A stretch of DNA of 64,000 nucleotides from Marinicella gelatinilytica (GTDB lineage Bacteria; Pseudomonadota; Gammaproteobacteria; Xanthomonadales; Marinicellaceae): the NCBI RefSeq assembly GCF_026410405.1, contig NZ_JAPMLN010000001.1:62001-126000 (forward strand), read 5' to 3'. Below are positions 47,501 through 56,429 of this stretch, piece by piece. The notes under the pieces were generated by a model. The model was not told where the DNA came from and ran no database searches. It worked only from the letters and a program-made list of their open reading frames with translations. Numbering within the stretch: the stretch's first letter is position 1; each line of letters begins with the position of its first letter. The position numbers and the translations under genes were made by a program.

Positions 47501-49480
47501 ATTACTGCACGTGGAGCCTGGGAGTCGGTCAAACGCCATTTCAGAGAAATGAATATTGACTGTCAGAAACAAGACTTTTCAGTGGTTGGTATTGGCGATA
47601 TGGGCGGTGATGTGTTTGGTAATGGTATGTTGTTATCAAAACATATTTGTCTAAAAGCGGCATTTAATCACATGCACATCTTTTTGGATCCAAATCCAGA
47701 TTCAGCCAGCACTTGGAAAGAACGCAAACGTTTGTTCGAGATGCCGCGATCTTCTTGGGAGGATTTTAATCAAAAACTCATATCTAAGGGTGGTGGTGTT
47801 TATTCCCGTTTTGATAAAGCCATACCACTATCTAAGGAAGTCAAAGATTGGTTAAAACTGAAACAAGATGACATCGCGCCACAGGATTTAATTAAAAAAT
47901 TACTGCAATCTGAAGTGGATTTAATTTGGAATGGTGGTATCGGTACCTATGTGAAAAGCAGCGAAGAAAGTCACGCTGATGTCGGAGACAGTGCCAACAA
48001 CAGTTTACGTGTGAATGGCAATGAGCTGCGCTGTTTGGTGTTCGGCGAAGGCGGCAACTTAGGTATGACTCAGCGTGGCCGGATTGAATACGCAAAAACC
48101 GGTGGTCGATTGAATGCCGACTTTATTGATAATTCAGCCGGTGTGGATTGTTCTGACCACGAAGTTAATATTAAAATTTTATTACAGCAAATGGTTAAAG
48201 ACGGCCAGATGGATTTACCGGCTCGAAATAAATTGTTAGCTGATATGACATCAGAAGTGAGTCGTTTAGTGTTAACCAATAACTACCGGCAAAATAAAAT
48301 TTTATCTTTTATGTTGCATGTGAGCCCTGAACGTATCGGTGCGAAGGCACATTTAATTAAAACTTTAGAAAATAATGGTTTGTTGGATCGCGAAGTGGAG
48401 TTTTTACCCTCAGAAGCTGAGTTGAAAACACGACAACAAAATGGTGAAGGTCTTTACAGTCCTGAACTTTGTGTGGTGTTATCTTATTCTAAAATTGACT
48501 TGTTCAAAAAGCTGTTGGCATCTGATGTATTGGAAGATCCCTGGTTACGCGATGTGATGGTGCATTATTTCCCGAAACAGTTACAAAGTATTGATGCCAA
48601 GTATCTGGATAATCATCAGCTGAAAAGAGAAATTATTGGCACGGTTCTCACCAGTCAAATTGTTGACCGCATGGGTGCAACTTTTATGATGCGTATGAAT
48701 GAGGATACCGGTGCTGATGTGAGTACCATTGCCTTGGCATACTTTTTGGTGGTTGAGCTCTTTAATTTAAATGATTTGTGGCAGGCCATTGATGATCATG
48801 ATGGTGTTGTGATGGCGGACGATCAGCTTAAAGCACTCAAATCCATCTGGTCATTTGTACGTCATGGTGTGCGGTGGACGTTAAATAATATTGGTCACAA
48901 TATAGATTTACAGGCCCAATTAAAACAATTGCAATCGGGTGTTAACGCCTTCAAAGCAGACTTTGAGCAATACATTACTCCCGCTGATAATCAGGTTTTT
49001 GATCGTGAACTTAAATCATTAGCAGATAAAGGCTTCCATAAAAAAATTGCTCGCCAACTTGCTGCTTTACCGTATATTAACGCCGCTTTAGATGTGGTTA
49101 AGGTCGCAAATGATGAAAAAGTCTCGGTTAAAAGTGCCGCTGATATGTATTTCCCATTGGGTCAATACCTGAATTTGGTGTGGCTCAACAGTATGGTTGA
49201 AAAACTGCCGGTAGACAGTCACTGGCATGTCCATGCCAGAGGCGATTTACGGGATGATCTCAGTGAACATCATGCCGAATTAACGGCCGCATTGATACGC
49301 CGATACGGAACCAAGAAGTCCGCGCAGAAAGTGATGGACCAATGGTTACATGATCAGCAGAAAATGGTTGATAACGTTAAGCAACTGATGACCAGTATTA
49401 AAAGTGATAAACAAGCCGACTATGCAACTGTAATGGTGGCAGTAAATTCTTTAAGTAATTTGGTATCAGCGACAAGATAA
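44564..49480 (+). CDS. gdhB: NAD-specific glutamate dehydrogenase, large (GDH-180) type
   Basis: Catabolic oxidation of glutamate to 2-oxoglutarate and ammonia with NAD. At 1638 residues it belongs to the ~180-kDa class of proteobacterial GDH, with a long N-terminal regulatory region (ACT-like), a central catalytic domain ([47 protein letters not shown] near 830, then the NAD-binding region with [17 protein letters not shown] near 1000 and [11 protein letters not shown]) and a helical C-terminal part. Catalytic Lys and dinucleotide Gly motifs are present. ATG 44564 has AGGATG upstream. It is transcribed divergently from the metH unit and ended by a strong terminator. Confidence 0.95.
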   Translation: [1638 protein letters not shown]

Positions 49481-49503
49481 TCCATATCTGATATGTGAAT
49501 TAA

Positions 49504-49538
49504 AAGCAGTCTGTGCTTACTGTCAGGCTGCTTTTTTT
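49504..49538 (+). terminator. Terminator after NAD-GDH
   Basis: AGCAG-T-CTG and CAG-G-CTGCT form a stem around tgcttactgt, followed by TTTTTTT, 24 bp after the gene end. Confidence 0.8.
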
Positions 49539-49618
49539 ATAAGCTAAAAAAACATGAAAACACGGATACACTGTCATTGCTTGAGGCTATTATAATCTTT
49601 TTAGACAGCTAAGAAAAA

Positions 49619-50431
49619 CTAAGACTCGTTACTGCGTTTGCGGTATTTATTAATGTTTTTTTGAAATAGGGCACGGATAATTTTATCCGGCAATAAACGC
49701 GTCATCAGGGCAATTAATTGATTGCGCCAGCCGTTAATTTTCACTGCTTTATTGGCTTCTACTGCTGCAATTCCTTCTGCCACTACCTCGTCAGCTGACA
49801 TCCACAGTGATTTGGATAGTTTGTTCATACGATGACGGGTACCATTGGCATCGTGGAACTCAGTGTAGGTAAAACCTGGACAGAGGGCTGAAACGTGCAC
49901 CCCAAAATCTTTGCCTTCTAAATGCAACGAATGTGCAAATTTAATAACAAAAGACTTCATGGGGGCATACAGTGTGTGTCCTGCAGTCGGTGGTGCCAAG
50001 CCGGCTAATGAAGCCACCTGAATAATGCGTCCATAGCGGGCTTTTTTCATGGCGGGATAAAATAAATAAGTAAGTTCCACCAAAGAGTTAAGCATCACAT
50101 TCAGTTGTGCTTGATGTTGCGGCCATGAGGGCTCGTCAAAGTCACCGGGCAATCCATAGCCGGCATTATTAACCAGCATGGCCACTGACCATTGTTGTGT
50201 TTGGCAATGTTGGTAAATTTTTTGGGCGGCATCAGCTTGAGCTAAATCGGCGGTTATGATTTGCGCATCAATGTTATGTTGATGTTGAAGTTGTTGCGCT
50301 AATTGTTGTAGACGGTCGGTGCGACGTGCGATTAGGATTAAAGACCAGCCACGTTGTGCCAGTTGCTGTGCAAAACAAGCCCCTAAACCGGCAGAAGCGC
50401 CGGTTATCAGGGCATATTTGGTTTGACCCAT
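49619..50431 (-). CDS. Short-chain dehydrogenase/reductase (DltE-like)
   Basis: 270-residue NAD(P)-dependent SDR: ALITGASAGLGACFAQQLAQRG, NNAGYGLPGDF, catalytic Ser in QVASLAGLAPP, and Tyr/Lys in TLYAPMKSFV. The C-terminal region KSLWMSADEVVAEGIAAVEANKAVKINGWRNQ is typical of DltE-type SDRs with unknown substrate. It follows two cytochrome c genes by 4 bp, so it is likely co-transcribed with them, though the reason is not obvious. Confidence 0.88.
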   Translation of the reverse strand: MGQTKYALITGASAGLGACFAQQLAQRGWSLILIARRTDRLQQLAQQLQHQHNIDAQIITADLAQADAAQKIYQHCQTQQWSVAMLVNNAGYGLPGDFDEPSWPQHQAQLNVMLNSLVELTYLFYPAMKKARYGRIIQVASLAGLAPPTAGHTLYAPMKSFVIKFAHSLHLEGKDFGVHVSALCPGFTYTEFHDANGTRHRMNKLSKSLWMSADEVVAEGIAAVEANKAVKINGWRNQLIALMTRLLPDKIIRALFQKNINKYRKRSNES

Positions 50432-50435
50432 TGTA

Positions 50436-50798
50436 TTATTTAATGTCTAAGGTCGGCAATCTTTTATCTTTTAAGGTGGCGTAGTAATAAGCCAGATTTT
50501 GAATGTCTTCATCGCTCAATGTGGCAGAAAACCCAGCCATAATGGCATTGCTGCGTACACCGGAACGGTAATCTTTCAGTGCCTTGATTAAATAATCAAC
50601 ATACTGCCCCGCCAGATTAGGGTAGGTAGGAATGATACCGACACCATCTAAGCCGTGACATGAGGCACAAACTTGTTCAGCTTTGGCTTTACCGGCTTCT
50701 GCATCAAAGGCCATCGCCGGTGATGCCATGAGGAAGCAACCTATAATCAGACACGATGTAAAAATGGATTTTCTGAGGTTAGTGTATAAATAGTTCAT
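50436..50798 (-). CDS. Periplasmic class I cytochrome c
   Basis: 120 residues with an N-terminal signal (residues 1-30, ending SPAMA) and one heme site CASCH at 44-48; the axial Met is probably in AIMAGFSA. The end DEDIQNLAYYYATLK is the typical last helix of c4/c553-type cytochromes. Small soluble electron carrier of the periplasm. The ATG overlaps the stop of the preceding cytochrome gene (ATGA), so two similar one-heme cytochromes are made together. Confidence 0.9.
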   Translation of the reverse strand: MNYLYTNLRKSIFTSCLIIGCFLMASPAMAFDAEAGKAKAEQVCASCHGLDGVGIIPTYPNLAGQYVDYLIKALKDYRSGVRSNAIMAGFSATLSDEDIQNLAYYYATLKDKRLPTLDIK

Positions 50799-51121
50799 TG
50801 TTTATCCTGTTTTGCTTCACCAAATTGAGAAAAATAAGCGGCAATATCGCTGATGTCTTGGTCACTTAAACTGCCGGCTTGTGCCTGCATGGTACCGTGT
50901 TGACGAGCACCATCACGGTAGTCTTTAAGTGCCGTTTCAATATAAGCTGCATTTTGCCCACCAATTTTAGGTACATGGTAATTTGGGTAGGAGTTTTTAT
51001 ATTTCGGAATGCCATGACAACCCGAACAGGTATAGGCAATTTTTTCACCGCGATCCGCATCGCCTTCAGCCAAAACTGGACCGAAAGAAAATAACAAGCA
51101 TAACAATAAAATTTTTTGCAT
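50795..51121 (-). CDS. Periplasmic class I cytochrome c (paralogue)
   Basis: 108 residues from ATG 51121: signal peptide MQKILLLCLLFSFGPVLA, heme site CSGCH at 32-36, axial Met in HGTMQAQAG, and the last helix DISDIAAYFSQFG. It shares the KDYRDGAR/KDYRSGVR-type segment with the next gene, so the pair looks like a split or duplicated c4-type dicytochrome. A longer in-frame start at 51175 would put a second hydrophobic stretch before the signal peptide and is rejected. Divergent from azurin. Confidence 0.9.
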   Translation of the reverse strand: MQKILLLCLLFSFGPVLAEGDADRGEKIAYTCSGCHGIPKYKNSYPNYHVPKIGGQNAAYIETALKDYRDGARQHGTMQAQAGSLSDQDISDIAAYFSQFGEAKQDKQ

Positions 51122-51222
51122 GATGAACAATGAAATTAAAACGTACATTATATGCAGTAATGACAAGTGACTCAATTGTTAAAAGCCATTTTTACCCTGC
51201 AATGATCAAAAAAATTAAATTT

Positions 51223-51252
51223 TATTAAGAAGTTATTAACGTTCTATTAAGT
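51223..51252 (+). promoter_or_regulatory. Three 11-bp direct repeats in the azurin promoter
   Basis: TATTAA occurs at 51223, 51234 and 51245, exactly every 11 bp, in a wider repeated context (nTTATTAAGnn-like). An 11-bp phased array just upstream of a -10 box is what PhoB/OmpR-type response regulators bind. The regulator is unknown. Confidence 0.5.
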
Positions 51253-51253
51253 T

Positions 51254-51275
51254 ATGGCGGTTATAATATCGCCAT
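51254..51275 (+). promoter_or_regulatory. Azurin -10 box inside an inverted repeat
   Basis: ATGGCG (51254-51259) and CGCCAT (51270-51275) are perfect inverses 10 bp apart, and a perfect TATAAT (51262-51267) sits in the loop. No good -35 hexamer is present at 17 bp, consistent with activator dependence. The transcript would have a leader of about 100 nt. Confidence 0.5.
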
Positions 51276-51376
51276 TAAATTTAAAACATTATTTAACTAT
51301 TTTATCGCGGTTGTTAGTCTTGATTTAAAGTGAGTTAACAACCATATTTATTGTACTTTTATTAGAAGGTTTTATT

Positions 51377-51829
51377 ATGAAAAAATTAATCACATTAACT
51401 GTATTGCTTATGTCATTTGGTTTGGTTTCTGCTGTTAACGCAAAGACCTGCGAGTTGGAAATTGACAGTAATGATCAAATGCAATTTGATAAGTCAGAAT
51501 TATCCATCGGTGCAGATTGTACCGAAGTTAAATTGACTTTAACCCATTCAGGCACTATGGCTGCCAATGTCATGGGTCATAACTGGGTATTGACGCAAAC
51601 TGATGACATGCAGTCAGTGGCCACAGCCGGTATGTCAACGGGCTTAGAAAATGATTACATGCCTGAAGATTTGTCTAAAGTGATTGCCCACACTGAAATC
51701 ATTGGTGGTGGTGAGAGCACTTCAGTTACATTTGACGTATCTGAATTGTCAAAAGACGTTAATTATTCTTTCTTCTGCAGCTTCCCAGGTCATTGGGGTG
51801 TTATGAAAGGTAAATTCATCGTTGAATAA
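51377..51829 (+). CDS. azu: Azurin (type I blue copper protein)
   Basis: Periplasmic copper electron carrier. Signal peptide (residues 1-22, ending SAVNA), N-terminal disulfide pair Cys25/Cys48, and the full blue-copper ligand set His68 (MGHNW), Cys134, His139 and Met143 in CSFPGHWGVMKGK. Gly67 before the first His matches the axial carbonyl of azurins. 150 residues in precursor form, normal length. Likely donor or acceptor for cytochromes c and a terminal oxidase or nitrite reductase not seen here; the divergent cytochrome pair is a reasonable partner. Confidence 0.96.
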   Translation: MKKLITLTVLLMSFGLVSAVNAKTCELEIDSNDQMQFDKSELSIGADCTEVKLTLTHSGTMAANVMGHNWVLTQTDDMQSVATAGMSTGLENDYMPEDLSKVIAHTEIIGGGESTSVTFDVSELSKDVNYSFFCSFPGHWGVMKGKFIVE

Positions 51830-51851
51830 CATCGACATAAATGAGTTATTT

Positions 51852-51881
51852 AAAATCCCGGGGTTTCCCCGGGATTTTTTT
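51852..51881 (+). terminator. Terminator after azurin
   Basis: AAATCCCGGGG-ttt-CCCCGGGATTTTTTT is a strong GC-rich hairpin with a T-tract, between the convergent azurin and murB genes; its A-tract on the other strand may serve murB too. Confidence 0.9.
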
Positions 51882-51899
51882 GCCTAAAGTTAGTTGAAT

Positions 51900-52889
51900 T
51901 TAAACAATTCGGACTTCTTCTTCGAGGGTGATTCCGAATTTTGATTTGACGGCTTTTTTGGCGGCTCGGCTTAAGTTTTGTAAATCTTCGCTGCTGGCCT
52001 TTCCATGATTCACTAAAATAAGGGCATGCTTGTCGTAAAAGCCGGCATCGCCAATTCGCTTCCCTTTAAAGCCACACTTTTCTAATAACCAAGCAGCACT
52101 GGTTTTCACCATGTCCTGTTTGTCATCCAAATTAAAAAACGACATGTCTTTGTATTTTTTTTGTAACCTATGGGCTAAATCTTGGTCAATAATCGGGTTT
52201 TTGAAAAAACTGCCGGCATTGGGTAGCTCTTTGGGGTTAGGAAGTTTGGATTGGCGAATTTCTGTAACGGCTTTAGCGATATCCGCATAACTTGGTTTTT
52301 TGTTTCTTGTCAGCTTGTCTCGTAAAGCCGGATAACTGAGATTAACAGGCCGATTCGGTCGTAAATCCAAACCGATTCTACTAATGACCCAAGGTCGATC
52401 ATGGTACCTGAAAATACTGTGACGATAGCTGAAGTGGCATTCTTCGTTACTCAGACGGTGATATCCACCGGTTTGCCAATTATAAATTTCCACCCACACC
52501 AACACATCTTTTAGTTCTACGCCATAGGCACCGATGTTCTGGATGGGTGCAGCCCCAACAGTTCCCGGGATTAATGCCAGGTTTTCAATACCACCCAGTT
52601 GATGACTGACGGCCCAGACAACCAATTCATGCCAAGAGGTTCCCGCCCATGCGACCACTAAATTATCGACCACCTCAATGTGGTCGCGGGGTTTGATGTG
52701 TGCCACAAATCGGTTAATTTGGGGGCTTAGCAGTAAATTACTACCACCTGCCAGAACCAACATGTCAGATACTTTTAAGTCCCTTGGTAACGATTCTAAG
52801 TCACTTAAAGATTGAATGCTTAGGTATCGTTCACAGGAACTGTCAACGGCTAAAGTATTGAATTTTTTAAGATTATGGAGACGTGACAT
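51900..52889 (-). CDS. murB: UDP-N-acetylenolpyruvoylglucosamine reductase
   Basis: FAD enzyme that makes UDP-N-acetylmuramic acid for peptidoglycan. NTLAVDSSCERYL and LVLAGGSNLLLS (FAD region), IPGTVGAAPIQNIGAYGVE, the type I insertion YRHSIFR, NAGSFFKNPI (catalytic Ser) and a C-terminal Glu in LEEEVRIV are present, placing it in the E. coli-like type I group. 329 residues. Its ATG overlaps the pyrD end by 17 bp. Confidence 0.95.
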   Translation of the reverse strand: MSRLHNLKKFNTLAVDSSCERYLSIQSLSDLESLPRDLKVSDMLVLAGGSNLLLSPQINRFVAHIKPRDHIEVVDNLVVAWAGTSWHELVVWAVSHQLGGIENLALIPGTVGAAPIQNIGAYGVELKDVLVWVEIYNWQTGGYHRLSNEECHFSYRHSIFRYHDRPWVISRIGLDLRPNRPVNLSYPALRDKLTRNKKPSYADIAKAVTEIRQSKLPNPKELPNAGSFFKNPIIDQDLAHRLQKKYKDMSFFNLDDKQDMVKTSAAWLLEKCGFKGKRIGDAGFYDKHALILVNHGKASSEDLQNLSRAAKKAVKSKFGITLEEEVRIV

Positions 52890-53904
52890 GCGTTTGTGTT
52901 AACCAGGCATTGATGTTGTTGATTAAAGTCGGACCTTGATATACAAAGCCGGTATAAATTTGGATTAAATCTGCGCCACAATCAAACCGCTGTTGGGCGT
53001 CGGTAACACCCATGATACCACCAACGGCGATAATTGGGAAATCAGTTCCCAGTAGCTGGCGCATGGTTTTTAGGGTTATGAATGATTTGTGTTTTAAAGG
53101 TGCGCCACTGAGACCGCCGGTTTCATGGATTAGCTGTTGGTTACTTATCAGTGTGTCAGGACGGCTAATTGTGGTATTGGTGCATATCAAGCCGTCGATT
53201 TCATTTGTTTGCAACACCCCGGCAATGGCTATTAGTTGTTGCTGATCCTCATCCGGTGATATTTTCACCACCAAAGGTGTGTATTGGCCACTTTGTTGTT
53301 GTGCTTTAAATTGTGCTTCTTTGAGTCCTGATAATAATTGATTAAGACTGTGTTCGCTTTGTAAAGCCCGTAAATTAGGTGTATTTGGCGAGGATATATT
53401 AATGGTAACATAATCGGCATAGCTGTGGGTTTTATTAAAACCAATCAGGTAATCATCCAAGGCCTTGCTGTTGTCGGTATCTTTGTTTTTACCAATATTA
53501 ATACCTAATACACCTTGGTAAGATGTATTTTTAATTTGCTTAACTAAATAATCAACACCTTTGTTATTAAAGCCCATGCGGTTAATAATGGCGCGATCTT
53601 GTTTTAAACGAAATAACCGTGGTTTGTGGTTCCCGGATTGGGGTTTAGGGGTGACGGTGCCGACTTCTAAAAAACCAAAACCCAAACGACTTAAACCAGA
53701 AACCGCATCTGCATTCTTATCAAAACCAGCGGCCAAGCCAACCCGACCGGGAAATTGAATGCCCATTAATTTAACAGGCGCAGCCGGTTCGGCACAACCG
53801 GCTAATTTGGCTAACGGGCTGCCCAAAGAGTGAATTGCCATATCGTGGGCAGTTTCAGCGGGCAATTGCTGTAATAAGCGACTGTATAACTTTGAGATTA
53901 TCAT
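52873..53904 (-). CDS. pyrD: Dihydroorotate dehydrogenase (quinone), class 2
   Basis: FMN enzyme of pyrimidine synthesis that passes electrons to quinone at the inner membrane. N-terminal amphipathic helix (SKLYSRLLQQLPAETAHDMAI), FPGRVGLAAGFDKNAD, LEVGTVTPKPQSGN, NRMGFNNKG, the active-site Ser segment INISSPNTPNLRALQ and the C-terminal FMN-phosphate loop IAVGGIMGVTDAQQRF. 343 residues. It is linked by overlap to murB. Confidence 0.96.
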   Translation of the reverse strand: MIISKLYSRLLQQLPAETAHDMAIHSLGSPLAKLAGCAEPAAPVKLMGIQFPGRVGLAAGFDKNADAVSGLSRLGFGFLEVGTVTPKPQSGNHKPRLFRLKQDRAIINRMGFNNKGVDYLVKQIKNTSYQGVLGINIGKNKDTDNSKALDDYLIGFNKTHSYADYVTINISSPNTPNLRALQSEHSLNQLLSGLKEAQFKAQQQSGQYTPLVVKISPDEDQQQLIAIAGVLQTNEIDGLICTNTTISRPDTLISNQQLIHETGGLSGAPLKHKSFITLKTMRQLLGTDFPIIAVGGIMGVTDAQQRFDCGADLIQIYTGFVYQGPTLINNINAWLTQTHVTSP

Positions 53905-53907
53905 GAT

Positions 53908-53949
53908 AAAAAAACCTCAACAAACAAGGCGTTTGATGAGGTTTTTTTT
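53908..53949. terminator. Terminator between the ALDH7 gene and pyrD
   Basis: AAAAAACCTCA-a-CAAAC-aaggc-GTTTG-a-TGAGGTTTTTT is a long hairpin (two perfect stems separated by one A-A mismatch) with A/T-tracts on both sides. It terminates the minus-strand aldehyde dehydrogenase/etf unit just before pyrD. Confidence 0.88.
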
Positions 53950-53965
53950 AAGCCTTTAATCATCA

Positions 53966-55489
53966 TTAAATATCGAACTTGATACCTTGTGCCAAAGGCA
54001 ATTCAGTTGAATAGTTAATGGTGTTGGTTTGGCGTCGCATGTAGGCTTTCCATGCATCAGAGCCGGCCTCACGACCACCACCGGTTTCTTTTTCACCACC
54101 AAATGCACCCCCAATTTCAGCACCGGAAGTACCGATATTGATATTGGCAATACCGCAATCGCTGCCATAAGCCGATAAAAACTGTTCAGCGTGGCGAATG
54201 TCGTTGGTAAATAAAGCTGATGACAAACCATGCGCGACACTATTATGCTGCTCAATAACCTCATCTAAATTTGAAAAAGTCATGACATATAAAATAGGGG
54301 CAAAGGTTTCAGTTTGTACGATTTCCCAATCAGACTCCGCTTTAATGATACACGGTTCAACAAAGAAACCCGGGCCATCACCATAAGGTTTACCGCCTGT
54401 TAAAACTTCGCCGCCGGCTTCTTTTGCGCGATTAACGGCATTTAAAAAGGCCTGTACTGATACGCCATCAATCAAAGGACCCATGAGGGTATCTTTGTGC
54501 AATGGGTTACCAATTTTAACTTGTTTGTAGGCGTGTACAATTTTGTCGATGAGCTCATCGGCAATGTCCTCGTGAACAAATAGACGTCGGGTGGTGGTAC
54601 ATCGTTGACCGGCTGTTCCCACAGCACCAAACACAATGGCCGGAACCGCTAACTTTAAATCTGCTGTTTTATCAACAATTAAACCGTTATTACCACCTAA
54701 CTCTAACAGTGAACGTCCCATACGTTTAGCCACTTGCACACCCACTTGCTTACCGACTTGGGTTGAACCTGTGAAAGACAGTAAATTAACCCGCTCATCA
54801 TCAACAAACTGTTTGGCTAATTCATTACCGCCGTCATTAAACATCATAAAAATGGGTGGAAAATCATGGTCTTTTAACGCTTGGTTACAAATGTTTTGAA
54901 CTGCAACACCACAAAGTGCCGTTTTTGGGCTGGGTTTCCAGACCGAAATATTGCCGGCTATGGCCGCAATAAAAGCATTCCACGACCATACGGCCACCGG
55001 GAAGTTAAAGGCAGAAATAATTCCAACTACGCCCAAAGGATGCCATTGATCATACATGCGATGACCGGGACGTTCTGAATGCATGGTATTACCATACAAC
55101 ATGCGTGATTGACCCACAGCAAAATCTGCCATATCAATCATTTCTTGTACTTCGCCGTCACCTTCGGATTTGATTTTGCCCATTTCAGCGGACACCAAAG
55201 AACCCAAGGCATCTTTATGTTTTCGTAAGGCGTCGCCAACAATTCGGACCGCTTCACCGCGTCGAGGTGCCGGAATTTTGCGCCATTCTTTGGCTGCATC
55301 TTGGGCGGTCTTAATAACCTGTTCATAATCAGCTTCACTGGCGGAATATACTTTACCTAAAAGTTCACCGGTGGCTGGGTTATGTGATTCAATTAAGCCC
55401 GCTGATTCATCTTTTGACCACTCGCCAATACTGGTACAAGTGCCTGGGTTGATGTCTTTAAGACCCAATTCTTTTAAAAAATCCATCAT
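53966..55489 (-). CDS. amaB: Aldehyde dehydrogenase family 7 (antiquitin / AmaB type)
   Basis: NAD-dependent dehydrogenase closest to ALDH7A1/antiquitin, which oxidises alpha-aminoadipate semialdehyde (piperideine-6-carboxylate) in lysine breakdown. Signatures: [38 protein letters not shown], catalytic Glu in [10 protein letters not shown] and catalytic Cys in [14 protein letters not shown]-terminal [29 protein letters not shown] is ALDH7-specific. 507 residues. AGGAG precedes the start. It follows etfBA by 7 bp on the same strand, suggesting an amino-acid or acyl-CoA catabolic unit feeding the respiratory chain. Confidence 0.88.
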   Translation of the reverse strand: MMDFLKELGLKDINPGTCTSIGEWSKDESAGLIESHNPATGELLGKVYSASEADYEQVIKTAQDAAKEWRKIPAPRRGEAVRIVGDALRKHKDALGSLVSAEMGKIKSEGDGEVQEMIDMADFAVGQSRMLYGNTMHSERPGHRMYDQWHPLGVVGIISAFNFPVAVWSWNAFIAAIAGNISVWKPSPKTALCGVAVQNICNQALKDHDFPPIFMMFNDGGNELAKQFVDDERVNLLSFTGSTQVGKQVGVQVAKRMGRSLLELGGNNGLIVDKTADLKLAVPAIVFGAVGTAGQRCTTTRRLFVHEDIADELIDKIVHAYKQVKIGNPLHKDTLMGPLIDGVSVQAFLNAVNRAKEAGGEVLTGGKPYGDGPGFFVEPCIIKAESDWEIVQTETFAPILYVMTFSNLDEVIEQHNSVAHGLSSALFTNDIRHAEQFLSAYGSDCGIANINIGTSGAEIGGAFGGEKETGGGREAGSDAWKAYMRRQTNTINYSTELPLAQGIKFDI

Positions 55490-55496
55490 AATCTCC

Positions 55497-56429
55497 TTAA
55501 ACTTTTTCTATCATCTCGGGAATGACTTTAAATAAATCACCCACCAGGCCAATATCGGCCACTTCAAATATCGGGGCGTCGGCATCTTTATTGATGGCAA
55601 CGATGGTACCGGCATCTTTAATGCCTGTTAAATGCTGGATGGCGCCTGAAATACCGAAACACATATAGAGGTCAGGGGCAATAATTTTACCGGTTTGACC
55701 CACCTGCATGTCGTTAGGAACATAGCCAGCATCTACTGCTGCCCGAGAGGCGCCGGTGGCGGCTCCGATTTTATCGGCCAGTTCAAAAACCATATCAAAA
55801 TTTTCTTTGGAGCCGACACCGCGACCACCTGAAATAACTTTACTGGCTGTTTGTAAATCCGGTCGATCTGAATCACCGCTGGCTAATTTAACAAAGGTGG
55901 TGTGATCAGCTGCTGTGCTTAATGTACTTTCTTTGATTTCAGCAGAGCCACCGGTGCTTTTATCGGCTTCATAAGAAGCGGTTCGTACCGTGGCCACCTG
56001 GCGATCACTGTCGGTGCTGACGGTAATAATGGCATTACCGGCATAAATAGGTCGTTTATAGCTGGTATTATCAATCACTTCCATGATGTCGCTGATTTGA
56101 TTGACGCCGAGTAGGGCGGCCACGCGCGGCATGATGTCTTTACCAAAAGTGGTTGACGGTCCCCAAATATGGCTGTAGTTTTGAGCCAAATCAGCAATCG
56201 TGGGAGCAATCGAAGCAGCCAATTGATCATGGTTGTCCTCACAGCTAACAACATGGACTTCAGAAACACCTTCATATTGTGCCAATTCAGAAGCCAATTC
56301 GGCATTCGGTACAAAGAGCACCATATCGATACCATCAGTCTTTAATTGTTTGGCGGCAGTCAGAACTTTGGCGGTTGACTGGTTAATGCTGTCACCATTG
56401 TGCTCAGCGAGAATTAATACTTTGCTCAT
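55497..56429 (-). CDS. etfA: Electron transfer flavoprotein, alpha subunit
   Basis: FAD-carrying half of the ETF dimer that collects electrons from acyl-CoA dehydrogenases and passes them to ETF-quinone oxidoreductase. The C-terminal FAD domain is clear: [70 protein letters not shown] (only key parts needed: [31 protein letters not shown]). 310 residues. Start overlaps the etfB stop (ATGA). Confidence 0.95.
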   Translation of the reverse strand: MSKVLILAEHNGDSINQSTAKVLTAAKQLKTDGIDMVLFVPNAELASELAQYEGVSEVHVVSCEDNHDQLAASIAPTIADLAQNYSHIWGPSTTFGKDIMPRVAALLGVNQISDIMEVIDNTSYKRPIYAGNAIITVSTDSDRQVATVRTASYEADKSTGGSAEIKESTLSTAADHTTFVKLASGDSDRPDLQTASKVISGGRGVGSKENFDMVFELADKIGAATGASRAAVDAGYVPNDMQVGQTGKIIAPDLYMCFGISGAIQHLTGIKDAGTIVAINKDADAPIFEVADIGLVGDLFKVIPEMIEKV

